Shown here: piece after piece, positions 1 through 8,250 of the stretch
How the letters are laid out: each line of letters begins with the position of its first letter
Position numbering within the stretch: position 1 is the stretch's first letter
Assembly (NCBI GenBank): GCA_027620815.1
Contig: JAQCDH010000004.1
Coordinates: 1-27,871 of the forward strand
DNA length: 27,871 bases
Reading direction: 5' to 3'
DNA from: Bacillota bacterium
GTDB taxonomy: Bacteria > Bacillota_I > Bacilli_A > Acholeplasmatales > Acholeplasmataceae
Translations under genes and position numbers: made by a program
Notes under the pieces: model-generated
The model's database searches: none
Told to the model about the DNA's origin: nothing
Seen by the model: only the letters and a program-made list of their open reading frames with translations

Positions 1-47
1 ACACAAGGATTTTCAGTCCTTTGCTCTACCGACTGAGCTACAGAGCC
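1..47 (-). tRNA. tRNA-Phe (GAA), 5' part only
   Basis: The 5' half of a tRNA is read on the minus strand: acceptor strand GGCUCUG at 47-41, a D arm, and an anticodon arm with loop CUGAAAA giving anticodon GAA. The 3' half lies beyond the left window edge. It is the last visible gene of the cluster, following tRNA-Asp. Confidence 0.9.
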
Positions 48-53
48 TAATAA

Positions 54-129
54 TGGCGGTCCGGACGGGATTTGAACCCGCGATCTCCTGCGTGACAGGC
101 AAGCATGTTAACCCCTACACCACCGGACC
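54..129 (-). tRNA. tRNA-Asp (GTC)
   Basis: A full cloverleaf can be drawn: acceptor GGUCCGG pairs with CCGGACC, followed by discriminator G and encoded CCA. The anticodon loop CUGUCAC gives GUC, decoding Asp GAU/GAC. It lies between fMet and Phe, as in the Bacillus trnB order. Confidence 0.95.
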
Positions 130-138
130 GAGTTTTTT

Positions 139-215
<77 letters not shown>

Positions 216-240
216 ATATTAAAAATATATTATTAGACAA

Positions 241-331
241 TGGCGGAGGAAGAGGGATTCGAACCCCCGCGCCTTTTACAGCCTGTCGGTTTTCAAGACC
301 GATCCCTTCAGCCAGACTTGGGTATTCCTCC
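241..331 (-). tRNA. tRNA-Ser (TGA)
   Basis: A class II tRNA of 91 nt including CCA, with a long variable arm. Acceptor GGAGGAA pairs with UUCCUCC. The anticodon loop CUUGAAA gives UGA, reading UCN serine codons. Confidence 0.95.
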
Positions 332-354
332 ATAAGTGTTACAAACAATAATAG

Positions 355-431
355 TGGTGGACCCGGTAGGACTCGAACCTACGGCCGACCGGTTATGAGC
401 CGGTAGCTCTAACCAACTGAGCTACGGGTCC
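355..431 (-). tRNA. tRNA-Ile2 (CAT, probably lysidine-modified)
   Basis: The anticodon loop CUCAUAA gives CAU, but this is neither initiator nor typical elongator Met. Acceptor GGACCCG, the D arm and the T-arm segment closely resemble Bacillus tRNA-Ile2, whose C34 is converted to lysidine by TilS so that it reads AUA. It also sits in the Ile2 slot of the trnB order (Met-Ile2-Ser-fMet). The Ile identity is an inference from family resemblance and position; the tRNA itself is certain. Confidence 0.88.
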
Positions 432-435
432 AAAC

Positions 436-512
436 TGGTAGCGGCGGGGGGAATCGAACCCTCGACCTCACGGGTATGAACCGTGCACTCTATCCAGCTG
501 AGCTACGCCGCC
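436..512 (-). tRNA. Elongator tRNA-Met (CAT)
   Basis: The anticodon loop UUCAUAC gives CAU, and the body resembles Bacillus elongator tRNA-Met (acceptor GGCGGCG with a terminal G-U pair, CCA encoded). No initiator features are present. It is only 4 nt upstream of tRNA-Ile2. Confidence 0.92.
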
Positions 513-565
513 AAATCAGGTATTGTTTGTTGTTATCTCAATCGTAAAACAAGGATGAGTGAAAT

Positions 566-641
566 TGGTGGAGCCTAGGGGGCTCGAACCCCTGACCTCC
601 TGCGTGCAAGGCAGGCGCTCTCCCAGCTGAGCTAAGGCCCC
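566..641 (-). tRNA. tRNA-Ala (TGC)
   Basis: Acceptor GGGGCCU pairs with AGGCUCC, including the G3-U70 pair that is the classical alanine identity element. The anticodon loop CUUGCAC gives UGC. CCA is encoded. Confidence 0.95.
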
Positions 642-664
642 ATTAAATCAATGTAAATATAAAG

Positions 665-752
665 TGGTACCTCGAGCCGGACTTGAACCGGCACGGATTC
701 ATCATCCATGGGATTTTAAGTCCCACGTGTCTACCATTTCCACCATCGAGGC
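665..752 (-). tRNA. tRNA-Leu (TAA)
   Basis: A class II tRNA of 88 nt with a long variable arm. Acceptor GCCUCGA pairs with UCGAGGU. The anticodon loop CUUAAAA gives UAA, decoding UUA, a codon expected to be very common in this AT-rich genome. CCA is encoded. Confidence 0.95.
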
Positions 753-760
753 AAATAAAG

Positions 761-836
761 TGGTGTCCCGTAATGGACTCGAACCATTGACACCTTGATT
801 AAAAGTCAAGTGCTCTACCACCTGAGCTAACGGGAC
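761..836 (-). tRNA. tRNA-Lys (TTT)
   Basis: Acceptor GUCCCGU pairs with ACGGGAC. The anticodon loop CUUUUAA gives UUU. CCA is encoded. It lies 8 nt from tRNA-Leu and 8 nt from tRNA-Thr. Confidence 0.95.
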
Positions 837-844
837 ATAAAGCG

Positions 845-920
845 TGGTGCCGAAAACAGGACTTGAACCCGCAACCTACTGATTACAAATCAGTTGCTCT
901 ACCAGTTGAGCTATTTCGGC
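845..920 (-). tRNA. tRNA-Thr (TGT)
   Basis: Acceptor GCCGAAA pairs with UUUCGGC. The anticodon loop UUUGUAA gives UGU. The T stem contains two G-U pairs but is complete. CCA is encoded. Confidence 0.95.
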
Positions 921-924
921 TTAA

Positions 925-1000
925 TGGTGGGAGATAACGGGCTCGAACCGCTGACCCCCTGCTTGTAAGGCAGATGCTCTCCCAACTGAGCTAATCTCCC
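925..1000 (-). tRNA. tRNA-Val (TAC)
   Basis: Acceptor GGGAGAU pairs with AUCUCCC. The anticodon loop CUUACAA gives UAC. CCA is encoded, and the gene is 4 nt from tRNA-Thr, so the two are surely cotranscribed. Confidence 0.95.
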
Positions 1001-1044
1001 CATTAAAACAACCGACGAGTGTGGACAGGTGGTTGATAAATAAG

Positions 1045-1121
<77 letters not shown>

Positions 1122-1152
1122 CAATCATGAGAAAATACATAAGTGCTTAAAC

Positions 1153-1182
1153 ATTGTATCACTTATTTAAGGCGATTGTCAA
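1153..1182 (-). promoter_or_regulatory. Promoter of the tRNA-Ile...Phe run
   Basis: On the minus strand a perfect TTGACA (1182-1177) is followed after 18 bp by TACAAT (1158-1153), and TGA directly precedes it, giving an extended -10. The predicted start near 1146 lies about 25 nt upstream of tRNA-Ile. A 7-bp inverted repeat (1139-1145 with 1160-1166) brackets the -10. Confidence 0.82.
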
Positions 1183-1211
1183 TATAAACATGCACCTATG
1201 AAACATCAAGA

Positions 1212-1295
1212 TGGTGGAGGGGGGCAGATTCGAACTGCCGAACCCTAAGGAAGAGATTTACAGTCTCCCGCGTTTAGCCACTTCGCTACCCCTCC
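1212..1295 (-). tRNA. tRNA-Tyr (GTA)
   Basis: A class II tRNA of 84 nt. Acceptor GGAGGGG pairs with CCCCUCC. The anticodon loop CUGUAAA gives GUA. CCA is encoded. It is separated by 90 nt from tRNA-Ile and has its own promoter, so it may be a separate transcript or read through into the main run. Confidence 0.95.
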
Positions 1296-1314
1296 AAAAT
1301 CGGCTTGCTTATCT

Positions 1315-1343
1315 ATTCTATAAGAAAATAATTAAAAATGCAA
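1315..1343 (-). promoter_or_regulatory. Promoter of tRNA-Tyr
   Basis: On the minus strand TTGCAT (1343-1338), a 17-bp spacer and TAGAAT (1320-1315). The predicted start near 1308 is about a dozen bases before the tRNA. It lies in the 111-bp gap after parB, in which I see no clear intrinsic terminator for parB. Confidence 0.7.
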
Positions 1344-1406
1344 CCATTTTTATTCTATTTTTTTAATTGATGAATCTTTCAAATGTATTCACCCATTAAT
1401 TTGTAT

Positions 1407-2216
1407 TTAATCTTGATAATCAACAAGAACAGAAATAAGTTTTTGGATGGTGTTTTCATCGCCTTGTAGACTGAGTTTTCCTTCTTTATGAACAGCTTGA
1501 ATCTTATATCTATTTTCTATTGTCATAATGTGTGTTGAGGTTTGTATGTGCACTTCTTTTGGCTTAACTTTTAACTCTTGAATGATAGTTTCAAGTTTTC
1601 TTACACTCAAATGTTCATGGATCACTTTTTGTGCAAGTTTTAACGCAATTTTTTCGTCAAGTTTAGAGAGTGCACGTGCATGACCCATGGAGAGTTGTTG
1701 ATGTTCAATTAATACTTGAATATCTTGATGAAGGTTGAGAAGTCCTATCATATTAACGATATGACTTCTTGATTTACCTACTTTTAATGCGAGTTCGTGA
1801 TGTTTATATCCTCTAGTTTTTAAGATAATATCATACGCACGCGCTTCTTCTAATGGGTTTAAATCTTCTCTTTGAATGTTTTCAATGAGTGCAAGTTCAT
1901 CAATCTTTTTATCTTCATATGCTCTTATGACAGCGGGAATTGTTTTTAGATTTAACGTCTTATATGCTCTAAATCTTCGTTCTCCAGAGATGATCATATA
2001 ATAATCTTTTACAGGTTTTAAAACAATAGGTTGAATGAGTCCGTGTTGAGAAATAGAGATCGCGAGTGCCTCAATTTGGTCATCGTTAAAATATTGCCTT
2101 GGTTGATGCGGGTTCGGTTTGATTTTAGAAAGTTCAACTTCTTCAATCAGTTCACCTTCTAACACATCTGTTACTTGATGTTCTTCAAGTAAATCTTTAA
2201 ATTGTTTGGGGTTCAT
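1407..2216 (-). CDS. parB: ParB/Spo0J chromosome-partitioning protein
   Basis: This is a 269-residue ParB-family CTP-dependent DNA clamp, expected to load at parS sites and act with ParA in origin segregation. Visible family blocks are the N-terminal core with PHQPR (36-40), the nucleotide-binding GERRFRA motif (78-84), and ENIQREDLNPLEEA (about 112-125). A helix-turn-helix follows around 138-158 (KVGKSRSHIVNMI). The C-terminal part should hold the dimerisation domain. The start overlaps the end of parA by 20 nt, with GGAG about 13 nt upstream. It follows parA in the order mnmG-rsmG-parA-parB, which argues for Spo0J rather than the paralogue Noc; no noc gene lies here. It has the usual family length. 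Confidence 0.95.
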   Translation of the reverse strand: MNPKQFKDLLEEHQVTDVLEGELIEEVELSKIKPNPHQPRQYFNDDQIEALAISISQHGLIQPIVLKPVKDYYMIISGERRFRAYKTLNLKTIPAVIRAYEDKKIDELALIENIQREDLNPLEEARAYDIILKTRGYKHHELALKVGKSRSHIVNMIGLLNLHQDIQVLIEHQQLSMGHARALSKLDEKIALKLAQKVIHEHLSVRKLETIIQELKVKPKEVHIQTSTHIMTIENRYKIQAVHKEGKLSLQGDENTIQKLISVLVDYQD

Positions 2217-2985
2217 GATGTTTTATAATCTCCTTCGCTAAGGATTTATAAAGCTTGGATGCCATGGATGTTGGCGCATATTTTAATACTGGGACACCGT
2301 ATGTTGGCGCATTTTGAACTGCGACATTGGTTGTAATGATGGTATCAAAGACACCATCTTGGAAATATTCTTTAAGTTCGTGTACAATTTGCCAACCAGC
2401 TTTTGAACGTTTGTCTAACATTGTGATTAATACACCTTCTATCGTCAACTGGTAGTGATTCACTTTTAAATTCTTTTGAACAGTGTGCACTGTGTTTAGA
2501 AGTTGTGTGAGTCCATCAATTGCTAAATATTGACATTGAACAGGGACTAAAACAGAATCTGATGCATGGAGTGCTGATAACGTTAAGAATCCTAATGAAG
2601 GTGGACAATCAATTAAAATATAATCATAATTTTCTCTAATGGTTTCAATGCGTTGTCTTAAAATATACATTTCATCAAGTTCTGATGATCTTACTTTCAT
2701 ACCTAGATGCGAAAGCTCAATCGTTGTTGGAATAATATGAAGTGACGTATTTGAAATGTGAAACACTGCATCTTTTATTTGAGTGTCACCAATCACAACT
2801 TTTTCGATGGTGTGTTTTAAAGATTGTCTGTGAATCCCTAAAGAGGTCGTTGTTGAGGCTTGTGGGTCATAATCAATCAGTAGTACTTTTTTATCCATTG
2901 CAGCAAGCGATGCTGAAAGATTGACGCTTGTTGTCGTCTTTCCTACACCACCTTTTTGGTTTGCGATTGCAATGACTTTTCCCAT
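2197..2985 (-). CDS. parA: ParA/Soj chromosome-partitioning ATPase
   Basis: This 262-residue MinD/ParA-type P-loop ATPase carries the deviant Walker A motif KGGVGKTT at 11-18, the DYDPQAST segment at 38-45, and Walker B IDCPPSLGFLTLSAL in the middle. It is expected to bind nucleoid DNA as an ATP dimer and be stimulated by ParB. The ATG is preceded by a modest AAAGGA and starts 1 nt after the rsmG stop codon, so it is translated from the same message as mnmG and rsmG. The length and motifs are typical of chromosomal Soj proteins and not of plasmid ParA proteins, which usually have an N-terminal extension. Confidence 0.96.
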   Translation of the reverse strand: MGKVIAIANQKGGVGKTTTSVNLSASLAAMDKKVLLIDYDPQASTTTSLGIHRQSLKHTIEKVVIGDTQIKDAVFHISNTSLHIIPTTIELSHLGMKVRSSELDEMYILRQRIETIRENYDYILIDCPPSLGFLTLSALHASDSVLVPVQCQYLAIDGLTQLLNTVHTVQKNLKVNHYQLTIEGVLITMLDKRSKAGWQIVHELKEYFQDGVFDTIITTNVAVQNAPTYGVPVLKYAPTSMASKLYKSLAKEIIKHHEPQTI

Positions 2986-2986
2986 G

Positions 2987-3673
2987 TTATAATCCTTTTT
3001 TTAATATGATTGCATAAGGTCTTGGATACCCAATGACGTGTTTTTGCTTTTTAAATACCATGATACTACGTTTTCCGTATTCAAGCGGTAATTCATAGTC
3101 ATGTTTATTAAATGTGGTTGTTTTTAATATCTTTAACGCGTTCATGATGTTCTCAGAAGCAATTTGTTGTGGGGTCACATAAAGATATAGTAAACCGTTT
3201 TCTCTAAGCATCGGAATACATAGTTCTAAGAGAGTTGACATATTCGCTGTTGCTCTTGAAACAATGATGTCATAATGATTTAAGTTCTTTTTTGCGTGAT
3301 CTTCAGCACGCTCGTAAGCAAACATCGTATGCGTCAGTTCAAGTTGTTCTGAAACATGTTTTAAATATTGAATCTTTTTTAAGTTACTATCCAGTAACGT
3401 TAATTTTAATGTAGGTTCCATGATTTTTAATGGAAGTCCGGGGTATCCTGGTCCTGTTCCTACATCTAGAATAGTTGAATGTTTTGGAAAAGGATGATAT
3501 TTTAACACCCAATAACTATCGATGAAATGCTTTACAACGACATCCACTTCTTTTGTAATTGAGGTGAGATTGGTATGTTCGTTATAAATGAGCATCTCTT
3601 CGTATAACTTTTGAAACAATTCAAGCTGTTTCTCTGTAAGTTCAACTGGGGAAAATGCTTTTAATTGCTTCAT
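2987..3673 (-). CDS. rsmG: 16S rRNA (guanine527-N7)-methyltransferase RsmG
   Basis: A 228-residue SAM-dependent methyltransferase of the GidB/RsmG family, which methylates G527 in the 530 loop of 16S rRNA. The SAM-binding glycine-rich motif LDVGTGPGYPGLPLKI is at about 69-84, the N-terminal NLTSIT segment is at 35-40, and the VSRATA motif lies near 138-143. Its ATG overlaps the mnmG stop by 4 nt (ATGA at 3673-3670), and parA begins right after its own stop. The mnmG-rsmG-parAB order is the classic near-origin arrangement of Firmicutes, although no origin is visible here. Confidence 0.96.
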   Translation of the reverse strand: MKQLKAFSPVELTEKQLELFQKLYEEMLIYNEHTNLTSITKEVDVVVKHFIDSYWVLKYHPFPKHSTILDVGTGPGYPGLPLKIMEPTLKLTLLDSNLKKIQYLKHVSEQLELTHTMFAYERAEDHAKKNLNHYDIIVSRATANMSTLLELCIPMLRENGLLYLYVTPQQIASENIMNALKILKTTTFNKHDYELPLEYGKRSIMVFKKQKHVIGYPRPYAIILKKGL

Positions 3674-5526
3674 GCGTTTGCTTGTCCTGACTCAATATAG
3701 ACCACAAGCATCGAAATATCAACAGGACTGACCCCTGATATCCTTGAAGCTTGTCCTACGGTTTCTGGTTTGATTTTTGTGAGTTTTTCGCGTGCTTCTA
3801 AACTCATATTGCTAATTTTATCATAGGCAATCAAATCTGGGATTTTTTTATGTTCTAGTCGAGACATCTTTTGAGCTTCACGTAAAGATTTTTGAATATA
3901 TCCGTCGTATTTAATAAATGTTTCAACTTCAGTTTCAACATCGACGTCTTGTCTTTCATACCCAAATAAAGAAAGATGTGATATCGAGATTTCAGGTCTT
4001 TTTAATAGTTTTTCAAAACTCATAGATTCATAAATCGGTGCAGAATCTATCGTAGCTAATAGCACATTATTTTTTGCATTCGGTAAGATGACATTCTCTT
4101 TTAAATGGGTGAGGAGTTGTTGATACAAAGATTGTTTATTTAAATATGTTTGATACGTCGTATCATCCACTAAACCAATCTCATATCCTTTTTGAGTAAG
4201 CCTAGATTGTGCATTATCGTGACGTAAAAGTAATCTAAACTCAGCGAGACTCGTGAGTAACCGGTAAGGTTCTTTCGCACCTTTCGTCACAAGATCATCA
4301 ATAAGGACACCGATATACGCTTCATGTCGCTCTAATACAAACGCGTCTTTCCCTTGGTTTTTTAATGCAGCATTGATACCAGCCATTAATCCTTGGCCCG
4401 CTGCTTCTTCATATCCAGAGGTTCCGTTAATTTGACCGGCACAAAATAAGTTATTTAACTTTTTAGTTTCTAAAGAGTGTTTTAATTGAATTGGGTTAAT
4501 CGCATCATATTCTATGGCATATGCATAGCGAATAATACGGGCATGTTCTAACCCCGGAATCGTCTGTAATATTTTTTCTTGCATCTCTTTAGGAAAAGAT
4601 GTTGATAACCCTTGAACATAGTACTCATCTAAACCCATACTTTCAGGTTCGATAAAAATTTGGTGTTCATCTTTATCTTGAAACTTCACAATCTTATCTT
4701 CAATGGATGGGCAGTATCTTGGTCCAACACCCTTAACCACGCCACCATACATCGCAGAAGCTGTTAAATCACTTAGAATGATTTTTTTGGTTTCTTTGGT
4801 GGTTCTTGTTAAGTAACATGGTTCAGCAGGATTATCATAAATATGGTTGTCGTGAGAAAAACTTTTAACAACATCATCACCTGGTTGAATCGTCATTTTT
4901 GATAAATCAACAGAATCTTTTGCAATTCTTGGTGGTGTCCCAGTTTTAAGTCTAATAATTTCAAATCCTAGGTCTTTGAGTTGTTTTGAAATACCAAATG
5001 TTGTGGGTTCACCAATAGGACCACTTTTGGTTTTTTCTTTTCCCATAAGAATATCACTGTTTAAATACGTTCCAGTTGTAATAACAACCGTTTTTGAAGG
5101 TATTTTCGTACCATCTGATAAGATGACACCTTTTAATGTTTCTTCTTCAATCCATAGTGCTTCAACGAACGCTTCTAATAACGTTAGATTGTCTTGTTTT
5201 TTTAAGACGTCAAGCATGAATTTAGGATATTCTATTTTATCGATTTGAGCACGTAGTGCTCGAACAGCAGGACCTTTTGAGGCATTTAACATTTTCATTT
5301 GAATTTGGGTGGCATCTGCAGATTTTGCCATTTGGCCACCTAATGCATCAATTTCACGGACGACAATACCTTTTGCAGGTCCTCCAATGGACGGGTTACA
5401 AGGTAAAGAGGCAACCTTAGAAAGGTTACCTGAAATAAGAAGTGTATGTTGTTGCATGCGTGCCATGGCAAGTGCTGCTTCTATCCCTGCATGACCGCCA
5501 CCGACAATAATTCCGTCATACATCAT
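3670..5526 (-). CDS. mnmG: tRNA uridine-5-carboxymethylaminomethyl modification enzyme MnmG
   Basis: This 618-residue FAD protein works with MnmE to form (carboxymethyl)aminomethyl-uridine at the wobble position of tRNAs such as Lys, Glu and Leu(UAA). Two of these target types, Lys-UUU and Leu-UAA, are encoded in the cluster at 665-836. The N-terminal dinucleotide fold shows GGGHAG at 9-14, then PCNPSIGG near 43-50. The C-terminal half has the CAGQINGTSGYEEAAGQG block and a helical tail ending in the usual SGVSPVDI-type segment. The length is typical. The start follows AAAGGA at about 9 nt and lies 12 nt after the tkt stop. MnmE is not in the window. Confidence 0.97.
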   Translation of the reverse strand: MMYDGIIVGGGHAGIEAALAMARMQQHTLLISGNLSKVASLPCNPSIGGPAKGIVVREIDALGGQMAKSADATQIQMKMLNASKGPAVRALRAQIDKIEYPKFMLDVLKKQDNLTLLEAFVEALWIEEETLKGVILSDGTKIPSKTVVITTGTYLNSDILMGKEKTKSGPIGEPTTFGISKQLKDLGFEIIRLKTGTPPRIAKDSVDLSKMTIQPGDDVVKSFSHDNHIYDNPAEPCYLTRTTKETKKIILSDLTASAMYGGVVKGVGPRYCPSIEDKIVKFQDKDEHQIFIEPESMGLDEYYVQGLSTSFPKEMQEKILQTIPGLEHARIIRYAYAIEYDAINPIQLKHSLETKKLNNLFCAGQINGTSGYEEAAGQGLMAGINAALKNQGKDAFVLERHEAYIGVLIDDLVTKGAKEPYRLLTSLAEFRLLLRHDNAQSRLTQKGYEIGLVDDTTYQTYLNKQSLYQQLLTHLKENVILPNAKNNVLLATIDSAPIYESMSFEKLLKRPEISISHLSLFGYERQDVDVETEVETFIKYDGYIQKSLREAQKMSRLEHKKIPDLIAYDKISNMSLEAREKLTKIKPETVGQASRISGVSPVDISMLVVYIESGQANA

Positions 5527-5538
5527 ATGTGTGTCCTT

Positions 5539-7485
5539 TTATAATACGTTTTTGACAAATTCAACAATCGATAAAGCATCAAATCCAAAATGTTTCATGA
5601 CTAAATCGCCATCTGCACTTTCACCGAAAGTGTCCATACCAATAATATCTTTGGTTAGTTGATACCAAGGCATTTTAGAACCTGCTTCAACAGCAACGAT
5701 CTTGGTGTTTTTAGGAAGTATGGATTGAATGTAGGTTTGATTTTGTTTTAAAAATCCTTCTAAATGCGGAATGGATACTACTCGGCAACCAATGCCTTCT
5801 AATTCTAAATGTGTTTTCGCTTCTAACGATGGTGTCACTTCACTTCCTGTCGCAACGAGTACAACTTGAAGTGGAGATGTTTCTTTTGATGCAACATATC
5901 CACCTTTTAAAATGTCATTTTCAAAAGCATCAAATTGCTTTAAATCTTGTCTTGATAACACAAAGACAGAAGGTGTTTTAGAGGTGAGTGCTTTTTTATA
6001 GTAAGCTTTCGTTTCGTTTAAATTTGCAGGTCTAAAGACATTTAAATTAGGAATCGCACGTAACCCAGTCAGTTGTTCAACAGGTTGATGAGTTGGGCCA
6101 TCTTCACCCACACCAATACTATCGTGAGTCATAACAAAGATCGATGGAATGTTCATGATGGCTGATAAACGTATGCTTGGTTTCATATAATCACTAAAAA
6201 CAAAGAATGCGCCACCAAATGCATGGAGACCGCCATATAACGTGATCCCATTAACAATCGCACCCATCGCATGTTCACGAACACCAAAATTAATATTTCT
6301 TCCTAGACGGTGATCTGGCATAAAATGACCATCTAATCCTTTTGCTTTGGTTGAGGAAGAAAGGTCTGCTGATCCACCAATCATATTTGGTAAATGTTTT
6401 GACAATAAATCAAGGACTTTTCCACTTGAAACGCGTGTCGCTTCGTCTTTAGAAGCGGTTAATGCGTCTAAAAATGTAAGGTCATTTGTATGAAGTGGTT
6501 TTAGATATGTTTCAAGTAAAGCAAAATCTTCTTGGTATGATGTTTTGTATGTGTTGAGTTTTTGTTGATAAGTGCGGTAGGCGCGTCTTCCACGTAAAAT
6601 CATATGTTTACGGAAAAAAGCAACCACGTCTTGATCCACTTCAAAAGGCGCATGTGTATAATTAAGAGTCTTTCTTAGTTGTGTGATTTGATCTTTTGAA
6701 AGTGGTTTACCGTGTGCACTTGATGTGCCTGCAACATCGCTTCCAAATCCAATTTCGGTTTTAATTTCGATAAAAATTGGTTTGTCTTGTTGACGTTGAC
6801 CTTTTTTAATGGCTTTTTTAATGGCTTCTGGATTCATTCCATCTAACACTTTAATATAGTAAAATCCTAGTGCTTCCATTTTCTTTTTGGTGTCTTCAGA
6901 GAATGTATATTTCACTTCGCCATCAAGTTGAATGTCATTAGAATCAAATAAGATGACTAAATTGTTCAATTTTAAATGACCTGCTAAACTTAACGATTCA
7001 AGTGCAACCCCTTCTTGAAGATCACCATCTCCAACTAGTGTATAAATATAGTTGTTAAATAAGGTAATGTCTTCTTTATTAAAGCGTGCTTGAACATGTG
7101 AGCTCGCAAGTGCCATTCCAACAGCATTGGAAACACCTTGTCCAAGAGGTCCTGACGTTGTTTCTATGCCTCTTTTTAAATCATACTCTGGGTGACCCGG
7201 TGTATGACCAAATGTTCTAAATTGTTGAAGATCTTTTACTTTGATATCATAGCCTACAAGATGATTGATGGCATACAAAAGGGCAGACCCATGACCTGCA
7301 GATAAAATAAAACGATCACGGTTATACCATGATGGATATCTTGCATCAATATTGATGAAATCTTTAAATAACGTATAGATAATTGGTGCAGCACCTAATA
7401 CGATTCCTGGGTGCCCACTGTTTGCTTTTTCAATCGCATCCACACCTAAAAAGCGTAATGTATTGATTACTTTTTCTTGAATCAT
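5539..7485 (-). CDS. tkt: Transketolase
   Basis: A 648-residue thiamine-diphosphate enzyme that moves two-carbon units between ketose and aldose phosphates in the non-oxidative pentose phosphate pathway. It thereby supplies ribose-5-phosphate for the PRPP synthase encoded at 21254-22237. The N-terminal PP domain has SGHPG at 23-27 and HGSALLYA near 65-72, and the ThDP-binding motif GDGDLQEG at 152-159. The Pyr domain contains the GVREHAMG segment with the catalytic glutamate and the DSIGVGEDGPTHQPVEQL block. The length matches bacterial transketolases. The start overlaps the preceding membrane-protein gene by 4 nt (ATGA). Confidence 0.97.
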   Translation of the reverse strand: MIQEKVINTLRFLGVDAIEKANSGHPGIVLGAAPIIYTLFKDFINIDARYPSWYNRDRFILSAGHGSALLYAINHLVGYDIKVKDLQQFRTFGHTPGHPEYDLKRGIETTSGPLGQGVSNAVGMALASSHVQARFNKEDITLFNNYIYTLVGDGDLQEGVALESLSLAGHLKLNNLVILFDSNDIQLDGEVKYTFSEDTKKKMEALGFYYIKVLDGMNPEAIKKAIKKGQRQQDKPIFIEIKTEIGFGSDVAGTSSAHGKPLSKDQITQLRKTLNYTHAPFEVDQDVVAFFRKHMILRGRRAYRTYQQKLNTYKTSYQEDFALLETYLKPLHTNDLTFLDALTASKDEATRVSSGKVLDLLSKHLPNMIGGSADLSSSTKAKGLDGHFMPDHRLGRNINFGVREHAMGAIVNGITLYGGLHAFGGAFFVFSDYMKPSIRLSAIMNIPSIFVMTHDSIGVGEDGPTHQPVEQLTGLRAIPNLNVFRPANLNETKAYYKKALTSKTPSVFVLSRQDLKQFDAFENDILKGGYVASKETSPLQVVLVATGSEVTPSLEAKTHLELEGIGCRVVSIPHLEGFLKQNQTYIQSILPKNTKIVAVEAGSKMPWYQLTKDIIGMDTFGESADGDLVMKHFGFDALSIVEFVKNVL

Positions 7486-8123
7486 GACTTGACCTTATCA
7501 TGAGTTGTGTCTTCTATTTGAGGTGTTGTTTCTGATTGAACGTCCTTAGAAATGACATTGTCATTTTCTGGTACTTGAAAATATGATTTATAATGACGTT
7601 CTTGAGCTTCAACTAAACGATTGAATTTGTATTCTCCCATCGTTTCACGAATCAAGTTTTGAGTCGCAATGTTTTCGTCAGCAACAGATTTTCTAATGAG
7701 TCTGTTTTGAAACATATTAGAAATAAAAACAACCACTAAAATTCCAAGTAAAACGGTAAAAACTTCGTTTGGAAAATAAAGAGATGAAATGATTGCTGCA
7801 AGTAAGTAGGTCACCATTAAAGGAATGATGAACATCAAGTTAATTTTTTTGTTTTTTTGAGTGACGCGTTCTAAAAAATCGATCCATATCGTATTGATAT
7901 TTTCTTGATAAAAATCTTTCATCGCATCATAATAACTTGTTTCTATTAAAACACGGTATACGTTTTTTTCGGCTGTCCATACTGCAAAACGACCACGTTT
8001 ACCGTAGGTTTCTAAAAATAGTGACTCATTCATTGAGTGAAACTCAACAGTTCTTGACCCTAATTGTTGGGTTTCAAAAGGTTGGGTGATGATTTTTCTA
8101 AAGACTCTTGGATTTAATTTCAT
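7482..8123 (-). CDS. Unknown membrane protein with two TM segments
   Basis: I do not recognise a family for this 213-residue protein. It has a basic N-terminal region of about 95 residues without a signal peptide. Two adjacent hydrophobic segments follow (about 96-117, from LMFIIPLM, and about 122-140, from VFTVLLGIL). A charged, helical, probably cytoplasmic C-terminal region of about 70 residues ends in a polar tail rich in Thr, Glu and Asp. The two helices are a hairpin separated by only a few residues, so both termini are probably cytoplasmic. AAGGAG lies 7-8 nt before the ATG and only a few bases after the SRP RNA. The 3' end overlaps tkt by 4 nt. The function is unknown; its place next to SRP RNA may be chance. 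Confidence 0.8.
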   Translation of the reverse strand: MKLNPRVFRKIITQPFETQQLGSRTVEFHSMNESLFLETYGKRGRFAVWTAEKNVYRVLIETSYYDAMKDFYQENINTIWIDFLERVTQKNKKINLMFIIPLMVTYLLAAIISSLYFPNEVFTVLLGILVVVFISNMFQNRLIRKSVADENIATQNLIRETMGEYKFNRLVEAQERHYKSYFQVPENDNVISKDVQSETTPQIEDTTHDKVKS

Positions 8124-8137
8124 ATATTCTCCTTATC

Positions 8138-8250
8138 GATTACCTTTTCAAGCATCACCACACACATGCTTATCAACTTATGGCTGCTTCCGTCAAGACC
8201 TGACCAAGTTCATTGCATCACATTGCATGGTGATGCTTCAAAAGGTAATC
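8138..8250 (-). ncRNA. ffs: Signal recognition particle RNA, small bacterial type
   Basis: The minus strand carries the SRP RNA core: GGTCAGGT, a UGAC apical tetraloop (the URRC class known for SRP RNAs), then GGAAGCAGCC forming the internal loop that binds Ffh. The two ends pair in a long stem: GATTACCTTTT and AAGCATCACCA at the 5' end match TGGTGATGCTT and AAAAGGTAATC at the 3' end. This fixes the ends near 8250 and 8138 (about 113 nt). It lacks an Alu domain, so it is the 4.5S-like form. It follows the tadA stop codon immediately, a position near tadA that is common in Firmicutes. No clear promoter precedes it, so it is probably processed from the tdk-tadA transcript. Confidence 0.92.

Noticed and set aside
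720..735. CACGTG palindrome
   Set aside because: It belongs to the variable/anticodon arm of tRNA-Leu and is explained by RNA structure.
1001..1044. Possible terminator between tRNA-Ile and tRNA-Val (CAACC...GGTTGTTTT)
   Set aside because: The stem is only 5 bp with a loop of about 17 nt, and the cluster continues directly; too weak to call.
2750..2770. parS-like sequence (GTGAAACA half-site) inside parA
   Set aside because: Only one half matches the TGTTTCAC/GTGAAACA palindrome; the other half has about 3 of 8 matches. The half-site TGTTTCAC at about 11959 is likewise single. No full parS or DnaA-box cluster is seen.
4976..5494. Plus-strand open frames opposite mnmG
   Set aside because: They are antisense reading frames of a well-conserved gene, without ribosome binding sites or family resemblance. 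The same holds for the other plus-strand frames except the HIT gene.
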